A stretch of 64,000 nucleotides of DNA, from positions 457,119 through 521,118 of the forward strand of contig CM031603.1 of assembly GCA_018398815.1 (NCBI GenBank). The letters are read 5' to 3'. Both the position numbers and the translations under genes were made by a program. The notes under the pieces were generated by a model. It was not told the origin of the DNA. It worked only from the letters and a program-made list of their open reading frames with translations, and did not search any database. Every line of letters begins with the position of its first letter. Positions within the stretch are counted from its first letter, which is position 1. Of the stretch, positions 1 to 10,951 are shown in pieces. Source of the DNA: Conus ventricosus. Lineage: Eukaryota > Mollusca > Gastropoda > Neogastropoda > Conidae.

Positions 1-432
1 CTAAGGAAACTGCCAATCAATGACTAGGAGCTGCAATCAATGACTAAGGAGCTGTCAATCAATGATAAGGAAGCTCCAATCATGACTAAGGAAGCTGCTA
101 ATCAATGACTAAGAAGCTGTCAATCAATGACTAAGGAAGCTGCAATCAATGACTAAGGAAGCTGCCAATCAATGACTAAGAAGCTGCCAATCAATGACTA
201 AGGAAGCTGCCAATCAATGACTAAGGAAGCTGCCAATCAATGACTAAGGAAGCTGTCAATCAATGACTAAGGAAGCTGCTAATCAATGACTAAGGAAGCT
301 GTCAATCAATGACTAAGGAATCTGTCAATCAATGACTAAGGAAGCTGCCAATCAATGACTAAGGAAGCTGTCAATCAATGACTAAGGAAGCTGCCAATCA
401 ATGACTAAGGAATCTGTCAATCAATGACTAAG
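1..432. repeat. 23-bp minisatellite, about 19 copies
   Basis: Direct tandem repeats of a 23-bp unit built around CTAAGGAAGCTG and CCAATCAATGA. Copies differ mostly by C/T changes and single-base losses. The array is already in progress at base 1, so it extends beyond the left edge. It has no coding signal. Confidence 0.95.
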
Positions 433-570
433 TATTGTCTGTTTTACAGCGAGGAGACTGAAGGCGGAAACTGAAGCAAATTCAAAAAGAAAGTTACTGC
501 TGGACAAACTGGACACACTGGACACACTGGACAAACAGACCACAGGACAAAACACGGTGCACTTCGGTCA

Positions 571-1190
571 TGGGTGCCATTTCCTGCAGGATGTACAGAT
601 GGATTCACAGGTCTTGGGTGTCATTTCCTGCAGGATGTACAGATGGATTCACAGGTCTTGGGTGTCATTTCCTGCAGGATGTACAGATGGATTCACAGGA
701 TTTGGGTGTCATTTTCTATAGGACGTACAGATGGATTCACAGATATTGCGTGCCATTTTCTATAGGATGTACAGATGGATTCACAGATATTGCGTGCCAT
801 TTTCTATAGGACGTACAGATGGATTCACAGATATTGCGTGCCATTTTCTATAGGATGTACAGATGGATCCACAGATCTTGGGTGCCATTTCTTTCAGGAT
901 GTACAGATGGATTCACAGGATTTGGGTGCCATTTTCCATAGGATGTACAGATGGATTCACAGGATTTCGGTGTCATTTCCCATAGGATGTACAGGTGGAT
1001 TCACATGATTTGGGTGTCATTTCCCATAGGATGTACAGATGGAGTCACAGGATTTGGGTGTCATTTCCAATAGGATGTACAGATGGATTCACAGGATTTG
1101 GGTGTCATTTCCTTCTGGATGTCAAGATGAATTCACAGGACTTGGATGTCATTTCCTTCAGAATGTCACGATGGATTTTATAGGGACTTG
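571..1190. repeat. 44-bp minisatellite, about 14 copies
   Basis: The unit contains TGGGTGTCATTTCC, GGATGTACAGATGG and ATTCACAGG at a constant 44-bp spacing (for example starts at 571 and 615). Drift rises towards the right end. Short open frames through it are repeat translations; the period is not a multiple of three, so successive units are read in different frames. Confidence 0.93.
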
Positions 1191-1602
1191 AGTGTTATTT
1201 ACCTCGGAACATTCACATGTCAGGTGAAGTCATGGTGTTGAAAGAGACGACAGGCGTACCAGTGGAAGTAAGGATGGGGTAGGCGGCAAGATCCTTGTTT
1301 GTGTTGATGTGTTGAAAGGAAGAGGAGAAAGGAATGTGTTGAAAGGAAGAGGAGACGGTGAGAGGCTGAGGTGGTGCCTAGTTGCAAGGAAGAGGAGTCT
1401 CGTTTCTTTCAGAACCGAGGACATTTGACATGGTGGAGTTCATTTATGGCCGTGGTCTTCTGACAGGATGTGAGAAATTGTTTGCGCTTGAGTTGGAAAT
1501 CAAATGTTTCACTTTCCTTTATATCAATGTCAAAGGAAGATATTTCTCATACCGATTTATCACCTTTTGGAATAAATTGTCTCTACAGTTCCGCTTAAAC
1601 CG
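1191..1602. other. Unassigned spacer
   Basis: Mostly single-copy sequence with a short local duplication near 1310-1350 (GTGTTGAAAGGAAGAGGAGA twice). A 101-codon open frame at 1382-1687 has no recognisable domain and runs into the neighbouring SINE-like repeat, so I do not call it a gene. Confidence 0.5.
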
Positions 1603-1835
1603 CGTTTCAGTTTCAGTTTCATCAAGGAGGCGTCACTGCGTGCGGACTAATCCATATATACGCTACATCACATCCGCTAAGTTTTGAGACCACACTACGC
1701 ATGATTTGAAGCTGATGGATAAATAAATTGATAAATAAGATGAGAGAACTGAAGAAGGTCTTCGTGGCTACGACTTAGCAGATGTCCCACCTACGCATTA
1801 GACCAATGCGCTGGTCAGACCTTGAGTACATACCT
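1603..1835. repeat. SINE-like interspersed repeat, interrupted
   Basis: Begins with iterated TTTCAG, followed by AAGGAGGCGTCACTGCGTGC and CATATATACGCTACATCACA. The distal part (AGCAGATGTCCCACC, then GCTGGTCAGACCTTGAG) resumes after roughly 85 bp of foreign sequence (about 1683-1765). I recall this motif series as a dispersed repeat of gastropods; that is memory, not a search. The middle insertion suggests a later event inside the copy. Confidence 0.45.
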
Positions 1836-1860
1836 AACATTGGTGGTCTTTTTTTCATTT

Positions 1861-1940
1861 TTGTATGTGTGTGTAGTGAATGTACACATGTGTGTGCATG
1901 GATGTGTGGGCAATGGTCCATGTCTGCGCGTGTGCGCATG

Positions 1941-2010
<70 letters not shown>

Positions 2011-2064
2011 GCATGCGTGTGTGCGTGCTTGTGTGTGTATGTGTGCACGCACGTGTGTATGTTG

Positions 2065-2152
<88 letters not shown>

Positions 2153-2155
2153 ACG
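1861..2155. repeat. (GT)n microsatellite, about 295 bp
   Basis: Nearly pure GT with scattered GC and AT steps (GTGCGC, GCATGC, GCACGC). Alternating purine-pyrimidine sequence of this length could adopt Z-DNA. The Cys/Val and His/Thr open frames on both strands are microsatellite translations. Confidence 0.97.
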
Positions 2156-2315
2156 TGTGGCCATTCTCGATAATGTCTTCCAAGTTCTGGAGCGATGGCA
2201 ATTTGGTATGTAAAGGTGTTTCAAGTGGTCTGGATGCTTCTCCGTCTGGATACTTAAAGCGCGTGTTCATAGCTGGATATGGCACCCCAGGAGTTCACAT
2301 CACCGGACCCCCCTA

Positions 2316-3725
2316 GAAGCTGACTTTACCTGCAGCTTGTTGCGGAATGACCTGAATGCGTGTAACGACCTTTACCTGCAACATGTTGCAGAATGCATGC
2401 CAAAACTCGACTGTGTGTAGCGAGCTTTACCTGCAACATGTTGCAGAATGCATGCCAAAAACTCGACTGTGTGTAGCGAGCTTTACCTGCAACATGTTGC
2501 GGAATGCATGCCAAACTCGACTGTGTGTAGCGAGCTTTACCTGCAACATGTTGCAGAATGCATGCCAAAACTGACTGTGTGTAGCGAGCTTTACCTGCAA
2601 CTGTTGCAGAATGCATGCTAAAACTTGCCTGTGTGTAGCAAGCTTTACCTGCAACATGTTGCGGAATGCATAGTAAGACTTGCCTGTGTGTAGCGAACAT
2701 TACCTGCAACGTGTTGCGGAATGCATGCTAAGACTTGGCTGTGTGTAGCGAGCTTTTACCTGCAACATGTTGCGGAATGCATAGTAAGACTTGCCTGTGT
2801 GTAGCGAGCTTTACCTGCAACGTGTTTGCGGAATGCATTCATAAGACTTGCTGTGTGTAGCGAGCTTTACCTGCAACGTGTTGCGGAATGCATGCTAAGA
2901 CTTGCCTGTGTGTAGCGAGCTTTACCTGCAACATGTTGCGGAATGCATGCTAAGATTTGCCTGTGTGTTAGCGAGCTTTACCTGCAACGTGTTGCGGAAT
3001 GCATAGTAAGACTTGCCTGTGTGTAGCGAGCTTTACCTGCAACTGTTGCGGAATGCATGTAAAGACTTGACTGTGTGTAGCGAGCTTTACCTGCCAACGT
3101 GTTGCGGAATGCATGCTAAAACTTGCTGTGTTGTAGCGAGCTTTTACCTGCAACATGTTGCGAGAATGCATGCTAAGACTTGCGCTGTGTGTAGCGAGCT
3201 TTACCTGCAACGTGTTGCAGAATGCATGCTAAGACTTGCTGTGTGTAGCGAGCTTTACCTTCAACTAAATTGCGAATGCATGCTAAGACTTGGCCTGTGT
3301 GTAGCGAGCTTTACCTGCACATGTTGCGGAATGCATGCCAAGACTTGGCTGTGTGTAGCGAGCTTTACCTGCAACGTGTTTGCAGAATGCATGCTAAGAC
3401 TTGCTGTGTGTAGCGAGCTTTACCTTCAACTGTTGCGGAATGCATGCCAAGACTTGGCTGTGTGTAGCGAGCTTTACCTGCAACATGTTGCAGAATGCTG
3501 CCAAGACTTGGCTGTGTGTAGCGAGCTTTACCTTCAACATGTTGCGGAATGCATGCTAAGACTTGGCTGTGTGTAGCGAGCTTTACCTTCAACATGTTGC
3601 GGAATGCATGCTAAGACGTGCCTGTGTGTAGCGAGCTTTACCTTCAACATGTTGCGGAATGCGTGCTGTAAGACTTGCCTGTGTGTAGCGAGCTGTACCG
3701 GCAACGTGTTTGCAGAATGCTATGG
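2316..3725. repeat. 55-bp minisatellite, about 25 copies
   Basis: The unit contains AGCGAGCTTTACCTGCAAC, TGTTGCGGAATGCATGC and GACTTGCCTGTGTGT. Most units contain the perfect 12-bp palindrome GCAACATGTTGC or its G variant GCAACGTGTTGC. Single-base indels are frequent, which could be genuine drift or consensus error. Confidence 0.95.
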
Positions 3726-3910
3726 GAAAGGTAAGGAACTACAGGGAATGACAGTGAACTACAGGAAATGACAGTGAACTACAGGAAATGACAGTGAACT
3801 ACAGGAATGAAATGACAGTGAACTACAGGGAAATGACAGTGAACTACAGGGAAATGACATGAATACAGGGAAATAAATACAGGGAAATGACAGTGAACTA
3901 CAGGGAAATG
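3726..3910. repeat. About 21-bp minisatellite
   Basis: Repeated GAACTACAGGGAAATGACAGT, with some truncated units around 3855-3885. The next array to the right shares the GAACTA-AGGG theme, so the two may be related. Confidence 0.85.
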
Positions 3911-3944
3911 GTAGTGTGCTAGAGGAAAAAGTAGTAAAGCACAG

Positions 3945-4190
3945 GGAAAGGTGGAAACACTATCAGAACATTCAACGAACTATAGGGAAGGTGGAAAACT
4001 ATCAAAACATTCAACGAACTATAGGGGAAGGTGGAAAACTATCAAAACATTCAACGAACTATAGGGGAAGGTGGAAAACATCAAAACATTCAACGAACTA
4101 TAGGGGAAGGTGGAAAACTATCAAAACATTCAACGAACTATAGGGGAAGGTGGAAAACTATCAACACATTCAACGAACTATAGGGGAACG
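3945..4190. repeat. 40-bp minisatellite, about 6 copies
   Basis: The unit contains CAACGAACTATAGGGGAAGG followed by TGGAAAACTATCAAAACATT. Degenerate related sequence continues to about 4300. Confidence 0.9.
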
Positions 4191-4388
4191 AAATAAACTA
4201 CATGGAAAGTAGCAAACTTTAGTGAAAATGAAAAACCATTGGAAAAGTAGTACGCTTAAGAGAAAAGGTGGCAAAGCGCTAATGAAAAAGGGAACTATGG
4301 GGAAATGTTATAAATCATAATAATAATAATAATAATTTCAAAATGGAGTGACTGATGGCGGCGAACGAAGCAAAATTTAAAATAGAGT

Positions 4389-4925
4389 TTGGTACATAAC
4401 CACAAACCCGCCTTCCATACCAAACCCATGATCACATTCAAACGTGACAAAAACCTCAAAGACCTCCTCGTGCGGTCCAGTTTGAACAGAACCACAACTA
4501 CACCACCAGTACTCACCCCTGCTCTAAACCCAACTGCAAAATCTGCCCCCTCACCAAACCAGACACCATCTTACAGGGCCCCAAAGACTCCTTCACAGTC
4601 AAACGCACATTCTCATGTCAAAGCCGCAACATTAATATATGCCATCCACTGCCAGCTGTGTGGCAAGATCTACATAGGGAAACATCACGCACACTTGAAA
4701 CACGCATCTCTGAACACCTGGCTGATATCCGCCACCACCGACCCAAACCCGTCGCCCTACACTTCAACCACACCCAACACAACATCGACCATGTCAAAGT
4801 TATGGCACTCTGGCAGTCACAGAGTGACAGCTTTGAACGCACAACTCAAGAATCCCATCTCATTGCCAAACTGGGCACACTACACCCCAAGGCATCAATA
4901 TCCAACAATAACCAAACACACATAC
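4389..4925 (+). pseudogene. PLE GIY-YIG endonuclease domain, frameshifted
   Basis: The first frame reads PMITFKRDKNLKDLLVRSSL, a typical lead-in to the Penelope-like endonuclease. A second frame then carries a Cys-rich linker (CSKPNCKICP, from about 4520) and, after about 4658, ETSRTLETRISEHLADIRHH. The GIY-YIG core itself, IYAIHCQLCGKIYIG, sits in the first frame at about 4636-4680. The domain is therefore split by one shift out of frame and one back. In the family this domain nicks DNA to prime reverse transcription. Visible conserved features are the IYAI/IYIG pair, the Cys residues ahead of it and the R-x-x-EH segment. The copy is probably inactive unless the shifts are sequencing errors. 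No ATG start is claimed. Confidence 0.7.
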
Positions 4926-5853
4926 CCACCACTTCCACATCAGTTGGCAATATCCCCTACCAACACACACACATACACACACACATACATACACCACCTC
5001 CACATCCCCTTCACTCACTTCATACAGTAGTTCCAGCCACCCTCCATCTATTTAATCTTAATTTTTGTTTTATCCTTCCCCTTAAATCCCCCCCCCCCCC
5101 CCCCCACTTTTTTTTTCTCCACCCTCCTTCATCTTTCACTTTCCACCACACCCCATGTTCTATACCAATCAACTACCTACCCTCTGATCTACCCCGTACT
5201 CCTCCTCCCCCCTCCCACCACCCACTCCCCCCCCCCCCCCCCCCCCTGCCCTTCTTTCCCTTCACACCCCGCATCACCTGCATCCCAACCCAAGTACATG
5301 ATTACACCAGTCCACCACTGCAACAACAACCCACTATATATTCCACAAAATCACACACACACCCACACCACACTAACTTGCAACACACACACACACACAC
5401 ACACACACAACACACACACACACACACACACACACACATTTTTTCCCCCTTCCCCACTGACCACTTCTTTTCCTTCGTCCCCATTGTACCTTGTATCGCA
5501 TGATCACCCCTTTTCCTTTTTTTTTTTCCTCCGTTCCCCCCCCCCCCCCCCCCCCCCCTTTTTTTTTTTTTCCATTATTATCAATCCACCATTACCACAA
5601 CCATCACAAACATATCACACCTTCCAATAAACTAGACACACAACCCTATCATACCACACACACACACCTCCCCCTACCCAACCCCCCCCCCCCCCCCCCC
5701 CCCACTCCTTTTCTTCTCCCATAATCCCCGTCATTTCCGCCTACCGGCCATTCTTCCCTCCACATGGACAACAACGATGAGTCATTTTTCATTCTTTTTC
5801 TCGTTTTTCGTTCTTTGTTTGTACTTCCCAATGTTAAATGTGATTTATTTTTT

Positions 5854-5890
5854 CGCCTGAAGAAGACCCAAGTGGTTGAAATGCATCGTG
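5854..5890 (+). ncRNA. Hammerhead-ribozyme-like motif in PLE tail
   Basis: CTGAAGA (5857-5863) matches the CUGANGA core. A short stem follows (GACC 5865-5868 with GGTT 5874-5877), then GAAA (5878-5881) and the self-complementary ATGCAT (5881-5886), with C5887 at the would-be cleavage position. CGC (5854-5856) can pair with GTG (5888-5890) as helix I. PLEs are known to carry hammerhead motifs with very short helix III that act as dimers. Against function: one unpaired A (5864) lies between core and helix II, and helix I is only three pairs. Confidence 0.3.
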
Positions 5891-5950
5891 TCTTGTCATG
5901 TGCTTTGTTTGTCAGTGTCATTGGCGGTAAGAAACCAACTCTATTTTTAT

Positions 5951-6519
5951 ATAATAATAATAATAATAAAATAATAATAATAAAATAATAATAATAATAT
6001 AATAATGAAAACTTATATAGCGCCTATTCTCGCTAGAGACCAAGCTCTAAGCGCTTTACAATCCACACTCGTTTACACAACGGGCTGCCTACCTGGGTAG
6101 TGCCGACTGAAGAGCTGCCAGCTGGCGTTTCATTCAGTCGTTTCCCGTGTCATCCAGTCAGTATCGTTCAAGATCGTTCACTCTCATTTTCCTTACTTCC
6201 TTAATTCTTTCCATTTCTCACGCAGGGTGCATGCTATGTGTAAACGTGTCATCCATACCAACGGCCAAACTGGCCTACTCTTCCGAAAGTTGGCGATGGG
6301 ATTTTACGTGTGTGCAAGATGTTATGCGTGCGTTCACACACGGAACCTCGGTTTATAGTCTCATTCGAAGGACTGTATGGAAATGGAGTCAGAACCAATG
6401 TTAACTCCGAGGGAAAAATCCCCCTGTACCGAAACGCCCCGGCGGAGGTTCGAACCCGCAACCCCAGGATCACCAAGATGACGAGTCCGGCGCTCTACCA
6501 ACTGAGCTATCCGGCTCCC
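5951..6519 (-). mobile_element. tRNA-derived SINE, copy 1
   Basis: Read on the minus strand, it starts near 6519 with a tRNA-like head carrying a good A box (TAGCTCAGTTGG, 6499-6510) and B box (GGTTCGAACC, 6447-6456). An unrelated body follows, then a conserved 3' segment (GTAAAGCGCTTAGAGC and AGGCGCTATATAAG, about 6010-6062) and an (ATT)n tail at about 5951-6005. The A and B boxes would form an internal RNA polymerase III promoter. Related copies lie at 20647-21178, 38580-40143 and 47075-47370. The anticodon arm is degenerate, so this is not a functional tRNA gene. Confidence 0.85.
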
Positions 6520-6539
6520 AATGAAAAGTAAATGTAAAA

Positions 6540-7145
6540 ATAATGAAAAGTAATAGATTGTAGGGGAAAGACACAAATTGTAGGAAAACAGCGAGCTATA
6601 GGGAAACGAAGTCAACAACAGGCAATGTAGTAATCTGCTGACACAAGGAGTGACCCCAGGGACAATGGTCAAGTACAGGGAAAAAGTCACCTATAAGGAA
6701 AAGTAGTAAACTATAGGATAAAGAGCGAGCTGTCAGAAAAAGAAGGAATCTTTAGGGGAAATGTGTGAGCTATGGGAACACTGGCAAACTGTAGGGAAAA
6801 ATGGCAAGCTATGTCGCAAAGTTTTGAGCATTAGAACAGTTATAAACTGTATGAAGGAAGCTAGCGAGCTATAACGAAAATATTTGTTTTTTAAATCAAT
6901 CAACCAAATATGTGGAAAAGTAAGAAAGAGAATAAGAGGAAAGTAGTGAATTGCGGACCAACTGGCAAACCATAGGCGAAAAGAAGTATAGGGAAAAGTT
7001 GTACACTGGAGAGAAAAGTAGCGGACTACAGGGAGAGCAGTCAACTACATGGGGAAAATCAAGCCAAGGGGAGAAGTGGTAAGCGATAGGGAAAAAATAG
7101 CAAGCTGCGGTGGAAAGTAGTAAACTGCAAGCAAATGTAGTCAAC
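6540..7145. repeat. Degenerate A/G-rich repeat
   Basis: Loosely repeated phrases such as GGGAAAAGTAG, AGCTATAGGGAAA and TAAACTATAGG at irregular 25-40 bp spacing. This looks like an old, decayed minisatellite related in theme to the array that follows. No gene was seen. Confidence 0.55.
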
Positions 7146-7760
7146 AATGGGGAAAGGAGTTGTACAGAGGAAACAGGTGAACTCTTGGGAACAGATGCGA
7201 ACAGAAGTGGAAAAAGCTCCAAACTGTACGGGGAAAAATAACTCTAGGGAAAAGAAGCGAACATCAGTGAAAAAAGCTCCAGACTGTACGGGAAAAATAA
7301 CTCTAGGGAAAAGAAGCGAACATCAGTGAAAAAAGCTCCAGACTGTACGGGGAAAAATAACTCTAGGGAAAAGAGGCGAACAGAAGTGAAACAAGCTCCA
7401 AACTGTACGGGAAAAATAACTCTAGGGAAAAGAGGCGAACAGAAGTGAAAAAAGCTCCAAACTGTACGGGAAAAATAACTCCAGGGAAAAGAAGCGAACA
7501 TCAGTGAAAAAAGCTCCAGACTGTGCGGGGGAAATAACTAGGGAAAAGAGGCGAACAGAAGTGAAAAAAGCTCCAAACTGTACGGGGAAATAACTCTAGG
7601 GAAAAGAGGCGAACAGAAGTGAAAAAAGCTCCAAACTGTACGGGGAAATAACTAGGGAAAAGAAGCGAACATCAGTGAAAAAAGCTCCAAACTGTACGGG
7701 GGGAAATAACTAGGGAAAAGAAGCGAACATCAGTGAAAAAAGCTCCAAACAATACGGGGA
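7146..7760. repeat. 59-60-bp minisatellite, about 10 copies
   Basis: The unit contains GGGAAAAGAAGCGAACATCA, GTGAAAAAAGCTCCAAACTG and TACGGGGAAAAATAACT (starts at 7247 and 7306, for example). Two subtypes alternate: GAAGCGAACATCAG and GAGGCGAACAGAAG. Confidence 0.93.
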
Positions 7761-8125
7761 CATTCACACCGTTCCCAGGGGTGGCTAGCCCAAACACTCC
7801 CTGCATACCGTGACCAGACGACACAGCTGAGTGACCTCAGCCGCCATAAAGTTAGCGGCCGCAGGGTTACATAATGCATGGTCCGGCTGGGCTTCGCTTG
7901 ACCTGTTCCTCTGATCAGCCAGCCGTGACCACGTGACGAAGACGAGCAGCCAGATCGAAAATGGTAATTAAAAGAAGGGCAGAGCACGTCAGGATCGAAT
8001 GGGGGGGGGGTGGGGGTGGAAAGGGTGAGATATAAAATTATGGATGGCAAAGGACCTGAAGCTTCTCGACTGACTGAAAGACGTGTCTTATTGTCTGAAA
8101 TTATGACCAGGGACACGATGAGATT
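7761..8125. other. Single-copy spacer, no gene seen
   Basis: Unique sequence of balanced composition with a CACGTGACG segment near 7930 and a G run at 7999-8010. Open frames here have no recognisable domain. It could contain an exon or regulatory DNA, but nothing decides it. Confidence 0.4.
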
Positions 8126-8128
<3 letters not shown>

Positions 8129-8171
<43 letters not shown>

Positions 8172-8201
8172 GTGTGTGTGGTGTGTGTGTGTGTGTGTGT
8201 T
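8129..8201. repeat. (GT)n microsatellite
   Basis: GT repeat with GG interruptions. It is followed by AT-rich unique DNA (8202-8480) in which no gene is visible. Confidence 0.95.
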
Positions 8202-8479
8202 GTGTCTCCTTGAATGAATTCATAAAAAAGAGGGTGCGATCAATGAAATTTCTTGATTCCGTTTCAGGGGATTTCTTTTTCACATTTTATTTCAGTAACT
8301 TTTCGGAAAAAAAAAAGGGCAAATGATAAGACCAAGACAGTTTAAATTGTTAACTGTGGTGATGAGTATTGTATAATTACTTTCTTCTGAGACTCAATAT
8401 TCAAGTAATCTACAGATTAACTTGGTTCAATGTTTTGACGCTGTTGTCTTTTGTAAATAATTAAAATCTAGTTTTATAT

Positions 8480-8823
8480 ACGGCGAAGGGTCAGGAACAA
8501 ATTAAATGAAAAGTTACATCCCTTTGTAAGTCAAATAAAACAATTAGTGAACAAATTACATCCCTTTTTTAAGTCAAATAGATCAGTTCAATGAGCAAGT
8601 TACATCCTTTGTAAGTCAAATGATCATTTCAGTGAACAAGTTCATCCTTTGTAAGTCAAATAGATCAGTTATGAAAAAGTTACATCGCTTTGTAAGCAAA
8701 TGGATCAGTTCAGTGAACAAGTTGCATCCTTTTTGTAAGTAAAATTGTCCGTTTCAGTGAATAAGTTACATCGTTTGTAAGCAATAGATCCTTCAGTGAA
8801 TAAGTACATCCCTTTGTAAGTCA
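8480..8823. repeat. 43-bp minisatellite, left part
   Basis: The unit contains AGTGAACAAGTTACATCC, CTTTGTAAGTCAAAT and AGATCAGTTC. About eight degenerate copies. The same unit reappears at 10505-10590 beyond an inserted segment, so this is one array split in two. Confidence 0.9.
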
Positions 8824-10500
8824 TGTCCTGTATAGGACAGTAGAAGGGGATATATGTTTTAATATATCCCCGTTTAACCACCCCTTTCCCCTTTCTAAGT
8901 ATGAACCCCAAACAACAAACACACACAAAAGAAGATACGTGCACAAACAAAGGCTTTATTTGCATTCACACACGCACTCTCACCACAGAATGGCAGATGA
9001 AACACCAATACCTTTATATATCCGACACATAGGCAGTTTTTCCCCACACATACACACACACACAAAAAAAACCAACAAACCCCAAAAGAATCCAACAATA
9101 CTATCAATACTCGCCCATCAACACCTGGCCCCTTATGCATACCCTGCACGCATGTGCTGCACGTTTACATAAAAACAACCCTTCCCTCAGGAGGCACAAA
9201 TACACAACCCCAGCCCACCAAAGGCTAATACCCGAAGGAACAAGGGTGACTCATCACATCCCTGGGAACCCAGGCGAAATCCAAACAAGGTTGATACCTC
9301 ATAAACCCGAGATGCCCACGCGATGTCTCTTTTCCAAAATATATTCTTTCTGCTAATTTTTATATGCGTGTCAACCACCCGGACACAAAAGTTAACCCCA
9401 ATGTTTCAANNNNNNNNNNNNNNNNNNNNNNNNNNNNNNNNNNNNNNNNNNNNNNNNNNNNNNNNNNNNNNNNNNNNNNNNNNNNNNNNNNNNNNNNNNN
9501 NNNNNNNNNNNNNNNNNNNNNNNNNNNNNNNNNNNNNNNNNNNNNNNNNNNNNNNNNNNNNNNNNNNNNNNNNNNNNNNNNNNNNNNNNNNNNNNNNNNN
9601 NNNNNNNNNNNNNNNNNNNNNNNNNNNNNNNNNNNNNNNNNNNNNNNNNNNNNNNNNNNNNNNNNNNNNNNNNNNNNNNNNNNNNNNNNNNNNNNNNNNN
9701 NNNNNNNNNNNNNNNNNNNNNNNNNNNNNNNNNNNNNNNNNNNNNNNNNNNNNNNNNNNNNNNNNNNNNNNNNNNNNNNNNNNNNNNNNNNNNNNNNNNN
9801 NNNNNNNNNNNNNNNNNNNNNNNNNNNNNNNNNNNNNNNNNNNNNNNNNNNNNNNNNNNNNNNNNNNNNNNNNNNNNNNNNNNNNNNNNNNNNNNNNNNN
9901 NNNNNNNNNNNNNNNNNNNNNNNNNNNNNNNNNNNNNNNNNNNNNNNNNNNNNNNNNNNNNNNNNNNNNNNNNNNNNNNNNNNNNNNNNNNNNNNNNNNN
10001 NNNNNNNNNNNNNNNNNNNNNNNNNNNNNNNNNNNNNNNNNNNNNNNNNNNNNNNNNNNNNNNNNNNNNNNNNNNNNNNNNNNNNNNNNNNNNNNNNNNN
10101 NNNNNNNNNNNNNNNNNNNNNNNNNNNNNNNNNNNNNNNNNNNNNNNNNNNNNNNNNNNNNNNNNNNNNNNNNNNNNNNNNNNNNNNNNNNNNNNNNNNN
10201 NNNNNNNNNNNNNNNNNNNNNNNNNNNNNNNNNNNNNNNNNNNNNNNNNNNNNNNNNNNNNNNNNNNNNNNNNNNNNNNNNNNNNNNNNNNNNNNNNNNN
10301 NNNNNNNNNNNNNNNNNNNNNNNNNNNNNNNNNNNNNNNNNNNNNNNNNNNNNNNNNNNNNNNNNNNNNNNNNNNNNNNNNNNNNNNNNNNNNNNNNNNN
10401 NNNNNNNNNCATTAAAAAAATTGGGTCACGCACTTGGGCCTCCACCTGGCACTGACGGGTCACACATGACACTGAGGACCTTGTCAGTTCGTGCGTGACA
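8824..10500. other. Inserted segment splitting the 43-bp array (contains gap)
   Basis: The 43-bp array stops at ...TTTGTAAGTCA and resumes after ...GACAGTCAAGTACATCAG. The visible left edge holds an inverted repeat (TGTCCT/AGGACA at 8824-8839) and a 10-bp perfect hairpin (GGGGATATAT/ATATATCCCC at 8846-8871). AGTCA-like sequence at both junctions may be a target duplication. This is compatible with a mobile element, but its interior is unsequenced and no coding domain is visible in the flanks. Confidence 0.4.
9410..10409. other. Assembly gap of exactly 1000 N
   Basis: The round length indicates a placeholder, so real distance across it is unknown. Open frames drawn across it are meaningless. 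Confidence 0.99.
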
Positions 10501-10504
10501 GTCA

Positions 10505-10590
10505 AGTACATCAGTTTCAGTGAATAAGTTACATCGCTTTGTGTCACATAGATCAGTTCAGTGAACAAGTTACATCCCTTTTAAGTCAGT
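10505..10590. repeat. 43-bp minisatellite, right part
   Basis: About two further units (CAGTGAATAAGTTACATCGC, then CAGTGAACAAGTTACATCCC) identical in type to 8480-8823. The following 10591-10950 is single-copy with a 15-nt G run at 10706-10720 and no gene seen. Confidence 0.85.
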
Positions 10591-10951
10591 GTCACATACT
10601 GCGTCATGCCAGTGCGGAGTTTCCATGTCAGTTTCGTTTTAGGTCGAACATAGTAAAGTGAGGACCTGTTGGAAGTGTATTAAGAAAAACGTGAGCTGGG
10701 AGGGAGGGGGGGGGGGGGGGAGCACGCACCTTGTGTTTGCAGGCTGAATGTCTTGAGGAGTGGACATGATAGGAATTAAAAGCAGAATAAGAATGTTGTG
10801 AAGTAAAGCCAGGAGTGGATGCAGATCTAACACAGAACAGACACTCAGCACAGGCGAGAACGACAAAACACTGTTTCTATGAACCAAACAAACTCGATGC
10901 CTCACAGCCCAGATACAATCACACTGACATTGACACAGTCCACTGCCCACA

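Larger units (their letters stand above)
4385..5945 (+). mobile_element. Penelope-like retroelement, 3' part (5'-truncated)
   Basis: Only the C-terminal endonuclease region and a long 3' tail of a Penelope-like element (PLE) are visible; no reverse transcriptase lies upstream, so the copy is 5'-truncated near 4385. The tail (about 4925-5945) is pyrimidine-rich with poly-C runs at 5091-5106, 5228-5246 and 5537-5558, a (CA)n tract near 5383-5438, and a CTGAAGA/GAAA motif at 5854-5890. A tRNA-derived SINE lies directly downstream. PLEs are a known class with RT plus GIY-YIG endonuclease; assignment here rests on the endonuclease half only. Confidence 0.7.

Noticed and set aside
4636..4925. Homing endonuclease or DNA-repair GIY-YIG protein
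   Set aside because: The Cys-rich lead-in, the PMITFKRDKNLKDLL segment and the retroelement-like tail fit a Penelope-like element better.
6445..6517. Functional tRNA gene on the minus strand
   Set aside because: A and B boxes are good, but the anticodon arm does not pair properly and the sequence continues into a SINE body and (ATT)n tail, with sister copies elsewhere.
9323..10568. About 390-codon frames on both strands
   Set aside because: They consist mainly of the 1000-N gap.
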